Shown here piece after piece: positions 8,295 through 17,453 of a stretch of DNA of 36,868 nucleotides. Position 1 is the stretch's first letter, and every line of letters starts with the position of its first letter. The position numbers were made by a program, and so were the translations under genes. The stretch spans positions 756-37,623 of the forward strand of contig DBMR01000089.1 in assembly GCA_002298785.1 (NCBI GenBank). The letters run 5' to 3'. This stretch comes from Verrucomicrobia subdivision 3 bacterium UBA693 (lineage in GTDB: Bacteria > Verrucomicrobiota > Verrucomicrobiia > Limisphaerales > UBA8199). The notes under the pieces were generated by a model that was given only the letters and a program-made list of their open reading frames with translations, did not search any database and was not told where the DNA came from.

Positions 8295-8550
8295 TCACGG
8301 CACCGGCACGAGGCGATAAAGTCTGGGCGGATGGCCGATGGTCGTGGTGTCAAAATACAATTGCGTCGTGTTGGTCAGGGTCACTGTGTCCAAGGTGAAC
8401 CAGGCATCGGTGGGGCCAATCTGGTTGATGCCATCGACACGCACCTTGGTGCCGGCTGACCCGGTCAGCGTGAGGGCGGGGACCATGCCTGGAAGTGTTA
8501 AGACCGGCACCAGACCAGGTGTTTCAGTTTGCCAGGCACGATACAGTCGT
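8295..8550 (-). repeat. Paralogous 3'-end copy B (about 250 bp)
   Basis: Partner of the copy at 6086-6345. Similarity drops off sharply beyond about 8550, where the proteins keep the same fold pattern but not the same sequence. Confidence 0.8.
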
Positions 8551-10192
8551 TGCGGGGGGAGCGGACTGGACAAGTCGAAATAGCACTGTGGAGAACTGGG
8601 CATTGGCACTGCGTCCAGCGGCTGCCAGTTGGGTTCGGGGCTCGGGGTCTCAGTGAACTCCAGATTTAAGGAGCTGCCGGCCTGACCTTCCAGATAGATG
8701 CCTGGAACCGATCTTCGTTGGACCGGCGGGATCACACTGAGCATGACCGGTCCGCTGGTCACCGCGCCATACGCGTTGTTCACGACTACCGTGTAGGTTC
8801 CCGCCTGTGAGGATTCTGCATTTGCCACCACGAATAATGAATTGGTGGCGATGCCAGGGGCAGTGGTTCCGTTGAAGAACCATTGGTAGCTCAATGACAG
8901 CCCTGTGCACCGTACTCGGAACTGCGCGGCGGTGCCCAATTCGGCCGTTTGACTTTGGGGACCAGACAGTATTGTGGGGAGCAGCGACAGGCTGAATACC
9001 ACGCCCATTTTGCTCGCGCCGCCATGGTAAGTCGTTCCATACAGCGTTCCTTCCGACCACAGCACGCCGGCGGCGGGTCCGGCGGCGCTGTCTTGTGAGG
9101 TTTTGAAAGTCGCCAGTATGTCATAGCCCGACCCATCGGTGTTCAATTTGAAGAGGGTGGCATCATCGACGGTGCTCAATCCGGCTGTGGCTCCAAACAG
9201 GAAGGACCCCAGAGCGTCAACCCACCCGCCGGCGCCGCGCCATCGTGCGCCCCGCGGAAATGTTTGAGTGGCGTGAACCCGGAGCCGTCATTGTTTATCT
9301 TGAACACGAGCCCATAGCCATAAAGGCCCCCGGCTTGCGCGGTGCCGTAAAGCGTAGTGCCGGAGACCACCAGGTCGGACCGCGGATTGGCCCCGTCTTG
9401 CAGACCGAAATTGTGCAGTACGGCGAATCCGGTTCCATCGGTGTTCACCTTGTATACCGTGCCCACGATCGCATCCATGGCGGTGGTGCCATACAATGTT
9501 GCGCCCGCCAGGGTCACGCCTGCTTGCGGACGCACTCCAGCCCCAGAGGTAAAATCTTTGATCACCACGAAACCGCTGCCGTCCGTCTTCAGTTTGAAAA
9601 CCGTGCCGTTGCCGTGAGCCCCGCCGTATTCCGTCGTCCCATAGAGCGTGTCGTCCGCAAGCGTAAGACCGGCGGTTGGGCTTCCGCCATCGCAGCTACC
9701 GATCTCGTAAAGCCCGCTAAAGTGCCTGATTACGGCATAATCGCTGCCATCGGTTTGAAGGCGAAATATGACCCCGCAATTGGTCAGGCCGCCGGAAGAC
9801 GCCGTTCCGTAGAGGGTGGTTCCCGACAACACGAGACCCGCGAGCGGGAAGGCCCCGTCCCCACCAGCAAAGTCCTTTAGCGCTGTGTAACCGCTGCCAT
9901 CGGGCTTTAGCTTATAGACTTGCCCAAGGTTCGAGGCGCCCCCGAACTCGGTCGTGCCGTAGAGAAAACCGTCCGGTCCTTGAACGAGTTTGGAACGAGG
10001 ATAACGCCCAGCCGTGTTCGTTCCAAAGTCATAAAGCACCCGGGCACTTTCGGCAGCATTGAGTCCCGCAACCAGGCAAAATACCAGCGCCCCGGCGCAG
10101 GCAATTGGATAATGTGCTTTCCGTTCGGGTGTGGGCAGAAACTCCTTGAACCAAAACCACCAGACAGCTCTCGTGTTATTGATCGTTTTCAT
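8295..10192 (-). pseudogene. gloVer-repeat protein split by an apparent one-base deletion
   Basis: Two adjacent open frames (10192 down to 9176, and about 9210 down to 8295) together encode one secreted protein. The start chosen is the ATG at 10192, giving MKTINNTRAVWW and a signal-anchor; an upstream ATG at 10309 adds residues unlike the paralogue. The first frame carries repeats 1-5 and the start of repeat 6. It then runs into out-of-frame sequence ending at a TGA at 9176. The second frame, read from the C run at 9207-9210, continues repeat 6 (GSFLFGATAG then DDATLFKLNTDGSG) and adds repeat 7, one Ig-like domain and the doubled C-terminal module ending RLYRLVPVP. Adding one base at the C run restores a 632-aa protein with exactly seven repeats, as in the intact neighbour. 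It could be a real lesion or a sequencing error. Confidence 0.75.
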
Positions 10193-10497
10193 GACGCGCC
10201 TATGGTGCAGAGGGCTAAAAGCCGATCTTCCCAGGACAGCAGAAACCGGTAAGCAGGGGACGGTCTTTTCCTGGGCGGTAAGGGAGGCCCCGAACCTCCG
10301 GCGTGCCATCGCCTGAACGGCTTGCTCTGAGGATCCGTTTTCACGGCCTGTGAGTTAGGGGGTGGATGAGAACCAAATATGCCAGAAGCAGAACCCGGCT
10401 ATCCACGCATTCCTCTCAAGCGTAACTAATCGCACAAAAGCGCAATTTGTCGAGAGGCCAGCGTAGGTAATTGGGGGCGAAACCTGAAACGCAGATC

Positions 10498-12243
10498 TTA
10501 TTTCCGGAGCCGAAAGTACTGTTGGGGCTTGCCCGTGGTGTTCGTGATTGAAAAACAAAGATTCAAGCCTTGCGTGACGATGCCGGACGTGACCGGTTGC
10601 CAGAATGGAAGTGCAAGAGCATCGGTAGCTTCCAGCGTGTAGCCTGCCGCGGCCGCAGGCCAGCAAAACGTCAGCATCGTGCCGTTTGCCGCCGAAGTGA
10701 GGCGAGGCGGTTCGGGATCTCTTCGCAGCAGTGTGCAAGTCGAAAACTCGGAGGTGTTCCCCGCTGGATCTGTGGCGGTGGCGGTGACCAGAAGATCAGA
10801 TTCAGTCCAAGGCTGGAATGGTAGCTGCACGGCGAAGTCAGCCCCGCCGAACCCATCCGTGACCACGTTTGTCCAACCCACATACACCTGGCCTTCAGCC
10901 GAGCCCCAGGGGTCCCAGGCATCGCTCACGAACACTTCGATGCGGTAGGATTGCGGGGCGGCGCTCTCCAAATTACCTGTGACTCTCAAGTTGCCGTTCC
11001 CGGAGACGGCGCCGGTCAGGGACGGAGCACTTTGCGCGTCGTTGGCATCAAAATCGATGTTGAGGTCGATTCCCAATCCGGCGTTATCGAAAAGCTGATT
11101 TGCAGTGATCCGATTTGCCCGGCCGCTATTGACGCCGATCCCTGACCCGCCATTGAACAGGATTTCGTTTTGCGAGAGGAGGTTGGAGGAGGAGTTCTGC
11201 AGAGAGATCCCGCCTTTCAGGTTGCCATAAGGTTCGGCGCCCGATCCGGCGGTGCCGATCCGGTTATTGCGGATGGTGAAATTATCGCACCCGAGCAGGC
11301 TGATGCCATAACCATGATTGAAACCGATGTAGTTGGCGTCCACCAACGCCTGGCTGCTGCCCTGCGCGCTAATGCCGTTCTCGAAATTTCCGAGGTCGGT
11401 CCACGAGGCCGCCCCGTGCCCAATATCGTTCTCGACAATGCTGCTTCCTGAGGCAGCGGTCAGGCGTACGCCGCAGCCGCCGGCGCCCGTCGATGCCGAG
11501 AGCACGTTGCCTTTGATCAGGATATTCGTCGCGGCCTGGATCGAGATCGCCTCAAATATATTCCCCCGCGGGAGCCGGCCGCTGGCGTCGGTGCCGATGA
11601 AGTTCCCCTGCACCACGTTGTTGGCTGCGGTGGTGGGAAAGAAGGAGATTCCGGTGCGATTTCCGCCGATCACATTTCGGTCTGCTGGGGTGGGGCCGCC
11701 AATCAGGTTGAACATCGCTGCGCCAAACGACAGGCACGTGACCTCAATGCCACCGAAGGTCATCCCTCGCGCCACGCCGTCCCAGTCCACGCCAATTCGG
11801 TTGCCGGCAATAGTATTATGGCTGGAGTTGTCGATCCGAATTCCATACGGAAAACGCACCAGGATCAATCCCCGAACCAGGCACCCTCCGGCTTTGAGTG
11901 TGAGCGCCGGGCTGAAGCTATTGGAAAGCGTCACCCCATCCAATCGGATTTGAAGCACGGCGTCATTCCCCCAAATCTGGGCGTTCATGCGGGTGCCCGG
12001 TTGAGAAAAGCCGTCGATAATTACCGTGTTCGTGATTTCCGGCAAGGGCGTGACTGGCGCGATAGTCTGCACCCCAGCCCCAGGCAAATTGAAGCGAATC
12101 TCGCTCGGAGAGGGCGTGTTGTTGGCGGTTAGGATCGCGGCCCGCAATGAACCGGGGCCGGTATCCTGCGTGTTGGTCACCGTGATAACGGTACCCGAAA
12201 CCTGGAAACTCCACGCCAGCGCCAGCAGGCAAAGAACGCGCAT
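10498..12243 (-). CDS. Secreted right-handed parallel beta-helix protein
   Basis: The start chosen is the ATG at 12243, giving signal peptide MRVLCLLALAWSFQVSG; an ATG at 12291 would add 16 charged residues. The product is 581 aa. The N-terminal ITVTNTQDTGPGSLRAAI segment is typical of the opening of exported beta-helix proteins. Residues about 110-370 show repeated N-x-I-x-G-N-x-I-G turns (HNTIAGNRIGVDWDG, NNVVQGNFIGTDASG, FTIRNNRIGTAGSG) characteristic of PbH1/NosD-like coils. A beta-sandwich region with ATATDPAGNTSEFS follows, then a C-terminal module with YTLEATDALALPFW ending PQQYFRLRK. Such proteins often bind or cleave polysaccharides, but no lyase catalytic residues can be assigned. 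Surface location is inferred. Confidence 0.8.
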   Translation of the reverse strand: MRVLCLLALAWSFQVSGTVITVTNTQDTGPGSLRAAILTANNTPSPSEIRFNLPGAGVQTIAPVTPLPEITNTVIIDGFSQPGTRMNAQIWGNDAVLQIRLDGVTLSNSFSPALTLKAGGCLVRGLILVRFPYGIRIDNSSHNTIAGNRIGVDWDGVARGMTFGGIEVTCLSFGAAMFNLIGGPTPADRNVIGGNRTGISFFPTTAANNVVQGNFIGTDASGRLPRGNIFEAISIQAATNILIKGNVLSASTGAGGCGVRLTAASGSSIVENDIGHGAASWTDLGNFENGISAQGSSQALVDANYIGFNHGYGISLLGCDNFTIRNNRIGTAGSGAEPYGNLKGGISLQNSSSNLLSQNEILFNGGSGIGVNSGRANRITANQLFDNAGLGIDLNIDFDANDAQSAPSLTGAVSGNGNLRVTGNLESAAPQSYRIEVFVSDAWDPWGSAEGQVYVGWTNVVTDGFGGADFAVQLPFQPWTESDLLVTATATDPAGNTSEFSTCTLLRRDPEPPRLTSAANGTMLTFCWPAAAAGYTLEATDALALPFWQPVTSGIVTQGLNLCFSITNTTGKPQQYFRLRK

Positions 12244-12362
12244 GCCCAACGCATTAACCCGCCGACCGTCCGGCTGTAAATCAAAAACCACCGTGGCTAC
12301 GCTCGGCTTACTGATGTGGTGGCGAACAATGGAGTCGGTTTGGACAGCATTTTATGCGTCGG

Positions 12363-14420
12363 CTAATCTACTACCAACACCTCGTGGATGGCCAATTTCG
12401 GCACCGTGAGCCGGACTACGCCAGCCTGGTAGTCAAAGGTCAAATTTTGACCGGCTGGTTCGAGTCGAATTCGGGAGGGTTTGGATTTTTGCCGGATGTT
12501 GACGTTCAGCGGGCCGATTTCCGGGATGGTGTCGATGATTGGCTCGGTGCGGTGCGGTCCGCCGGTGTTCACCAGGTTGACGCGGAGCTGTTTTCCAACC
12601 CGGTTGACCGTCACATCCACACTTCCTGAGCCGGTGATTTCAACCATCGGAGCCGGAAACATCGATTTCACGAGGTCTTGTAGAAACCGCCGAGCCACTT
12701 CGTCGTGGGTTTCCATGTAATTTTGGCTGAAGTTAAAGTAGGTTGCGGCGATTTGTCCTTTGCCGAGTCGAGCGACCGAGGCTGCCGGAAAAGCAAGGGA
12801 GTTGGTGTCAGCCGCGCGCCGCAGACTGCCGAATGCGGTGGCGCTGGCCGGGAGGGTGGCGGATTGCGACGCGGCCTTCACCGTGCAAAGGCGCTGGTCG
12901 CGATCGAGCGTCAGAGGTTTGCGCTCCATGGAGCCTTCCAGTTTGACTCCGAGCTCGTCACGGAACAGGCCGGCTGGCCCGGGACCGATCAGCAGCAGAT
13001 TCCCGCCCTTCTCGGCATAAGCCACCAGTTCCCGGCGAAATTTCGGTTCGAGATAATCCCACTCCGGCACCACGATCAACGGGTACTCGTTCATGCGTCC
13101 GGTTAGGTTGTGTTCACCCAGGACCTCGACGGATTGCTGGCTTTCCAGCAAGGCTTCGAGGGTGCCTTGGAGCGGGCTGGGGTCGCGCGAGAATAGCCCG
13201 TTGATCCGACGGTAATGAGCCGCAGTCGAATAGAGCAGGGCTACCTGGGGGACCTGGACCGCGTGGTGACACAGCTTTTGCCGTTCCCGACAGAATTTCG
13301 CGACCTCGGCCATCACCGGGATTCGGTCACTGTGCACGGAGCCGTCGCGTTTCTGCCCGAGGTACACCTGAAAACCGCCGCCCAGCGCGATGACCATGGC
13401 CGCTTCACGTTCCAATTGGACCGCGGTCTTGATGGAACGTCCGCCCTGGCCTGGCTGGGTGGTGAATCCCCACGCCATCAAGTCCCAGTGCCGGCCCTGG
13501 CGCGCAATGTAGCGCGCTGAAATCCGCGCCGAGTTCACGCTGTCCTGCGGCGAATAATCGCCCGAAAGAAAATCCACCGGGGCCGACACCGGCTCGGGCA
13601 TGTGATCGGTGAAGGCCCAGTTGCTGCATAGTTGGAATTTGGGATTGGTCTTCTTCACCTCCCGCACGTAATGGCGCAGGTATTGGCGAAAGACGTCCCG
13701 GTTGAAATCCAGAAATTCGCGCCAATGCGGGTCACCTGGTCGTTTTGGCACGTCGGTAATTCCGGTGGCTTCCTGGAAAGCCTTGAGCGCTGCGGTGCTA
13801 TAATCCGGTACCGAGGCCCAGCATTCGCCGTCGACCCAGGCGCCGTCCACTTCATAAACGCCCGCTAGTTCCCGCAGTTGGGGGATGAGCAGCAGTTCGG
13901 CGTAAGGGCCAAAGCGGCTGGTGGCGTTGGGGTTGATTTTGCCATCGGCGTTTACGACCGCCCACGAGGGATGAAGCGCGATGGCTTCGGAGTCCCAAAC
14001 CCCGGAGTAATGCATATACAGGGAAACACCATTTCTGGCGGTCACCTCGCGCCACACGCGCAGGGGATCTCCGACGAATCCCGGAGCCGGGTTGCCCACC
14101 TTGGTGGGATAGCTGGACAGCCCCGGGTGTCCTTTGCAGTCAATCTGCAAATAATCCGGATGCACCTGGTCGATGATGCTCTGGATCATTTCCGGGGTCG
14201 TGTTCTTGCCTACCTCGGTGCAGTCCTTCCCGGCGTGGAAGTCGAAATGGATGCCGAGGAAACTATCCGCCCGTGACAGACGTTTTGGTGCCGAATCAGC
14301 AACGGCGACAAACCCGGTGAGCAGCAGAGTGGTCGCCAGCCCCGGCAGGGCAGCGCGGCAAAGTGCGCGGATCAACGAATTGCGGGTAGTTGGTGAGAAG
14401 GAGGTTTTGGGTGCGCTCAT
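12363..14420 (-). CDS. Secreted TIM-barrel glycoside hydrolase-like protein with beta-galactosidase-trimerisation-like domain
   Basis: 685 aa from the ATG at 14420. Upstream residues from 14462 are unlikely because the signal sequence (LCRAALPGLATTLLLTGFVAVADS) lies nearer this start. Residues about 50-390 look like a (beta/alpha)8 barrel of the hypothetical glycosyl hydrolase (GHL6/alpha-amylase-like) type. Features are SFLGIHFDFHAG, HPDYLQIDCKGHPG, LYMHYSGVWDSEAIALHPSW, YEVDGAWVDGECW and VDFLSGDYSP. Asp and Glu in VDGAWVDGE are candidate catalytic residues, which is inference. Residues about 395-510 (VPQVALLYSTAAHYR ... LIVVPEWDYLEPKFRREL) resemble the GATase-like beta-galactosidase trimerisation domain. 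The last 100 residues form a beta-rich domain. Substrate is unknown. It is followed on the same strand by the beta-helix gene, 119 bp away. Confidence 0.65.
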   Translation of the reverse strand: MSAPKTSFSPTTRNSLIRALCRAALPGLATTLLLTGFVAVADSAPKRLSRADSFLGIHFDFHAGKDCTEVGKNTTPEMIQSIIDQVHPDYLQIDCKGHPGLSSYPTKVGNPAPGFVGDPLRVWREVTARNGVSLYMHYSGVWDSEAIALHPSWAVVNADGKINPNATSRFGPYAELLLIPQLRELAGVYEVDGAWVDGECWASVPDYSTAALKAFQEATGITDVPKRPGDPHWREFLDFNRDVFRQYLRHYVREVKKTNPKFQLCSNWAFTDHMPEPVSAPVDFLSGDYSPQDSVNSARISARYIARQGRHWDLMAWGFTTQPGQGGRSIKTAVQLEREAAMVIALGGGFQVYLGQKRDGSVHSDRIPVMAEVAKFCRERQKLCHHAVQVPQVALLYSTAAHYRRINGLFSRDPSPLQGTLEALLESQQSVEVLGEHNLTGRMNEYPLIVVPEWDYLEPKFRRELVAYAEKGGNLLLIGPGPAGLFRDELGVKLEGSMERKPLTLDRDQRLCTVKAASQSATLPASATAFGSLRRAADTNSLAFPAASVARLGKGQIAATYFNFSQNYMETHDEVARRFLQDLVKSMFPAPMVEITGSGSVDVTVNRVGKQLRVNLVNTGGPHRTEPIIDTIPEIGPLNVNIRQKSKPSRIRLEPAGQNLTFDYQAGVVRLTVPKLAIHEVLVVD

Positions 14421-14545
14421 GATCGTGCCGAAGACGGTAAAAGCGCCCGGGGACGCGCGCAAACCAAAAGAGATGTACGAATGCGTTCAGCGGACCGTTG
14501 CCACCGAGAATTTGCTGATCCAAATCGACTTCCTGGAGTTTGATT

Positions 14546-16321
14546 CTACTCCGAATCAGGTCTCCACACCCAGTCACCTTCCTGGTTTTCCTTTCCAGGG
14601 ATTCCACCGTCATCGGACTCATTCCAACCAATAGAGTAGAGCACGTAGCTACCTTCGGTGGTCGGGCGGTAACAAAGCGATTTACCGCTGAAAAGATCCG
14701 TCGGGAGTTTGTCGACATACTGCGGGACGAGTTTGTCGAGAGATTCCGGGAAACGTCCAGTTGCGAGCCGGTCTCTTTCCAGGGCACAAGCCACCAGCGC
14801 CTGGTGTGCCCGGGTTTCATTCCGTGCTACGACTTGCATCGCTTTCGCGAAATTGGGAATGGCCACTGCCGCCATCCACGTGTAGGGGGAAGAGCGCTTT
14901 TCTCGATTGCCTTCCCGCAGGGCAAAGGCATCGATGCGCGCAGCCATTACCCGATGGTTCGTCACGTCCAGGGTTTCCATTACCTCCTGATTGCGAAGGG
15001 CCAAGGAAGCGATGTTTTGCTCAATCCAACCCCGGGGTGCCAGTTTGTAGAACATATAATAGGGATCACGAAGTCGATCGACGAAGGTGGCCTGCGGTTT
15101 CCCGAGAGAGAAAATCTTCGCGATTTCGTCCGGCGAACTCCGCTCGAAAATGGAACACACTGCCACCATTTCTGAATCCAGCGCTGCGGACATGATGGGC
15201 AGCAGTTTGATCTGGGCAAGCTGCTGCTGAATCGCCGTCAGTTGTGGTTCGCTCCAGGCTTGGAGCCGGAGGCCATCCTTGACTCCTTGCAGGTACAATC
15301 CAGTCACGGCCACCTCAATCATTGCGGAAACGAGGGTCACTGGTTTGGCTTCCGGTTTCGGTCCCAGGACTCGGCACAGATCGCGCACCAGGGAAAGGTC
15401 GCGCCAGGCAGCCTCAGGCTGGCCGAGCAGCAGGTGGCATTGCGCCCGTTGTGTCAGGGTTTGCGCTACGGTGCGAACGAGAACGAAAGTGGGGATCGGT
15501 ATCGCGAACAGATGCTCGTAGTCGCCATCCATGCGGGAGTATGGCCGGGTAAGTGCCTGTCGAAGCAGATCGAAATCCGCTTCGAGCACGTCCGTGGCGG
15601 CGAGATATTCAGAAGCCAACACCCCAGGCGACAGGGCAACCGTCACCAGGAATGAGTTGGACGCAGTAGCGGCAACACTGAGACCTTTGGCGCCAGGTCC
15701 AATAGTATCGGAAGCGTTGGTCGGAAACAGTTTGGCAAGTTCTTCCGGGGATAACGGCGCGGCGGCCCGTACCAGGATCTGGGCAGGCTTGGTTTGTTCA
15801 ATGTCTCGGGCGGTGACGATATTTCCGGTAGGGCCAACTACCGAGGGTCCAAGCGCCTCGCTCAGGAGGTGCAGGGCACGGGATTCAACAGCCGGCTCGC
15901 CGAGAGTCAGGACGGTTCCGGCCTTGTCAGAATCGAGGGGGGCGTCGGGGGCAAGGAATCGGATTTCAGCCACCAGGATGGGCGAACGGCCAGTATAATG
16001 CCGGGCGACACTTGAGGACGCAGTGCCGAGGCGAGGGCTGAACGTGTTGGAGTTGCCCTTGACGAAACTCTCCATGCCTGGGGCCTTGAAGATATTCTGA
16101 TCATCCGGCACCGGGGGAGGGACCAGGCTGGAAGGGTCTAGTGTTCGGCCCTGTTCTTGCAGGCGTGTTTTGGCCTCCGCCCAGGCGCGGTGTCCGCGCC
16201 AGTCTTCAACGGCATACAAAACGGCAATGGCGGTCGCAAGGCAGGCTAAGACAAAGAGGATGCGGATGAGAAACCTGCGGCGCGGTCGCGGAGCGGTCAG
16301 AGACGATGATGGGGTGTTCAT
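14546..16321 (-). CDS. Membrane-anchored protein with pseudopilin-like C-terminus, third gene of an ECF sigma operon
   Basis: 591 aa of unknown function. An N-terminal basic stretch (RPRRR) and one membrane helix (about residues 17-40) are followed by a large, probably periplasmic region with alpha-helical parts. The C-terminal 80 residues (ALVACALERDRLATGRFPESL, then VPQYVDKLPTDLFSGK, Y-R-P, YVLYSIGWNESDDGG) resemble the C-terminal signature of GspG-type pseudopilins and related planctomycete/verrucomicrobial proteins. However, the N-terminus is not a prepilin signal. It starts 3 bases after the stop of the small membrane protein gene, so it is almost surely co-transcribed with the ECF sigma factor. 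It may be an extracytoplasmic sensor or effector of that sigma factor (inference). Confidence 0.7.
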   Translation of the reverse strand: MNTPSSSLTAPRPRRRFLIRILFVLACLATAIAVLYAVEDWRGHRAWAEAKTRLQEQGRTLDPSSLVPPPVPDDQNIFKAPGMESFVKGNSNTFSPRLGTASSSVARHYTGRSPILVAEIRFLAPDAPLDSDKAGTVLTLGEPAVESRALHLLSEALGPSVVGPTGNIVTARDIEQTKPAQILVRAAAPLSPEELAKLFPTNASDTIGPGAKGLSVAATASNSFLVTVALSPGVLASEYLAATDVLEADFDLLRQALTRPYSRMDGDYEHLFAIPIPTFVLVRTVAQTLTQRAQCHLLLGQPEAAWRDLSLVRDLCRVLGPKPEAKPVTLVSAMIEVAVTGLYLQGVKDGLRLQAWSEPQLTAIQQQLAQIKLLPIMSAALDSEMVAVCSIFERSSPDEIAKIFSLGKPQATFVDRLRDPYYMFYKLAPRGWIEQNIASLALRNQEVMETLDVTNHRVMAARIDAFALREGNREKRSSPYTWMAAVAIPNFAKAMQVVARNETRAHQALVACALERDRLATGRFPESLDKLVPQYVDKLPTDLFSGKSLCYRPTTEGSYVLYSIGWNESDDGGIPGKENQEGDWVWRPDSE

Positions 16322-16324
16322 ACT

Positions 16325-16774
16325 TCAGACAGCGGCAACGGGTTTTTGCCTCTCAGACCTGGGGGCGGCAGGCATGGGCTCCTGACGTCTTCGTTCGGGA
16401 GGCCGGGTGGTTTCCGCCGGGCCGAGCAGTTCCCTGACCAGTAGGTTCTGCTCGCGGAAGGCGTAAATCTGAATTGCGAAGTTCGGTCGAGAAGACCTGG
16501 CGGCAAGCGGCTGGGCGCCAGGTGAAGCGGCTTTGAAGGCGATCAGTGCCAACCAAACCGCCGCGAGCGTGCCCCAGGCGATCGGTGAAGGCCAAAGAAT
16601 GGCGGCAACTTGGGCGAAAAAGCCGTCCGGCCTCGATCCTTGCGGGGCATCGACCAAGGATGTCTGCGCTCGCGCTGATGCGGCCAGGACATCGCTTTTC
16701 AAGTCGGCGGGTGGCCGGCGAAGCACTTGGCGCGTAAGCCTGGATTCGAAAGGGTCGAGTTTCGGTGCGTTCAT
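16325..16774 (-). CDS. Small single-span membrane protein, candidate anti-sigma factor
   Basis: 149 aa. An N-terminal cytoplasmic part of about 60 residues (DPFESRLTRQVLRRPPADLK) is followed by a hydrophobic segment at about residues 62-84 (AWGTLAAVWLALIAF), then a short Pro/Arg-rich tail. Its ATG overlaps the TGA of the sigma factor gene (ATGA, 16771-16774), which implies translational coupling. This position and topology are typical of anti-sigma factors. No zinc-binding anti-sigma motif (HxxxCxxC) is present, so the role rests on context only. Confidence 0.6.
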   Translation of the reverse strand: MNAPKLDPFESRLTRQVLRRPPADLKSDVLAASARAQTSLVDAPQGSRPDGFFAQVAAILWPSPIAWGTLAAVWLALIAFKAASPGAQPLAARSSRPNFAIQIYAFREQNLLVRELLGPAETTRPPERRRQEPMPAAPRSERQKPVAAV

Positions 16775-17286
16775 TTGATTTCTTCGTAGAGAGGACGCAA
16801 CAGGTCGCGAAGTTTGTCTATTCCGTAGCGGTAGCGACTGGCGGCGGTGTTGGCCGGGATTTCGAGGACGTCGGCAATCCGGTCAAAAGTCAGGCCTTCC
16901 CAGAGCTTCAGGTGGACCGCCGCACGTTGCTCCGGGGGCAGGTCGTCCATTGCCTTCTCGAAGGCCTGACGAAAGGCCTCGGTGTCGGGCTCAGTTGCGG
17001 GAGCAAAGGCCGAGGCCGAGGAATCGGCCTCGAATTGGTCATAGTTCTTACGGCGCGTGGCGCGACGGCGGATGAGATCGATGGCGAGGTTGTGGGCCAG
17101 CCGCAACAGGAAAGCCCGAGCATCCGCGACGTTATCCAGCAAGTCTGGCCGGTGGGCGAGTTTGACGAACTCCTCCTGGAGCAAATCCCGAGCATCTGCT
17201 TCGTTCCGCGTCAAATTGAGGAGGAACCCGAACAATGCCGCCGCGTGGTCATCATAAAGCCGTTCGAGGTTAACGCGCGTTGGCAT
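16771..17286 (-). CDS. ECF-family RNA polymerase sigma factor
   Basis: 171 aa, a usual ECF length. Region 2 lies at about residues 8-75 (LYDDHAAALFGFLLNLTRN, DARDLLQEEFVKLA, ARAFLLRLAHNLAIDLIRRR) and binds core polymerase and the -10 element. Region 4 lies at about residues 110-165 (DLPPEQRAAVHLKLWEGLTF, then DRIADVLEIPANTAASRYRYG) and reads the -35 element. It heads a three-gene operon with a membrane protein and a membrane-anchored protein, suggesting membrane-controlled stress or cell-surface signalling. A GAAC-containing promoter-like site upstream could allow autoregulation. Family call is firm; the signal is unknown. Confidence 0.93.
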   Translation of the reverse strand: MPTRVNLERLYDDHAAALFGFLLNLTRNEADARDLLQEEFVKLAHRPDLLDNVADARAFLLRLAHNLAIDLIRRRATRRKNYDQFEADSSASAFAPATEPDTEAFRQAFEKAMDDLPPEQRAAVHLKLWEGLTFDRIADVLEIPANTAASRYRYGIDKLRDLLRPLYEEIK

Positions 17287-17322
17287 GTCTTTTCAACAGG
17301 ACGCGCAGGCCCGGACAATTTG

Positions 17323-17350
17323 TCTATAGTTTATTTCGCAGCCGGTTCAG
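17323..17350 (-). promoter_or_regulatory. Possible (auto-regulated) promoter of the ECF sigma operon
   Basis: On the minus strand CTGAAC and TATAGA are separated by 16 bases, ending 36 bases before the ATG. The GAAC core resembles ECF -35 elements; the -10 is more like a housekeeping one. Weak evidence. Confidence 0.3.
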
Positions 17351-17453
17351 CCTGAAAGTTGCAAGAAAGCATGTTCCGTCTCCCCAACATTGCACCCCAC
17401 TTCCCGCACTCTCTTTCGGGACGAGCCCTTTCTTCGCGCGGGAGGAGTGCCGC

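Noticed and set aside
9170..9215. Programmed -1 ribosomal frameshift in the gloVer gene
   Set aside because: No X-XXY-YYZ heptamer in the right frame and no obvious downstream pseudoknot; a simple base loss in a short C run explains it better.
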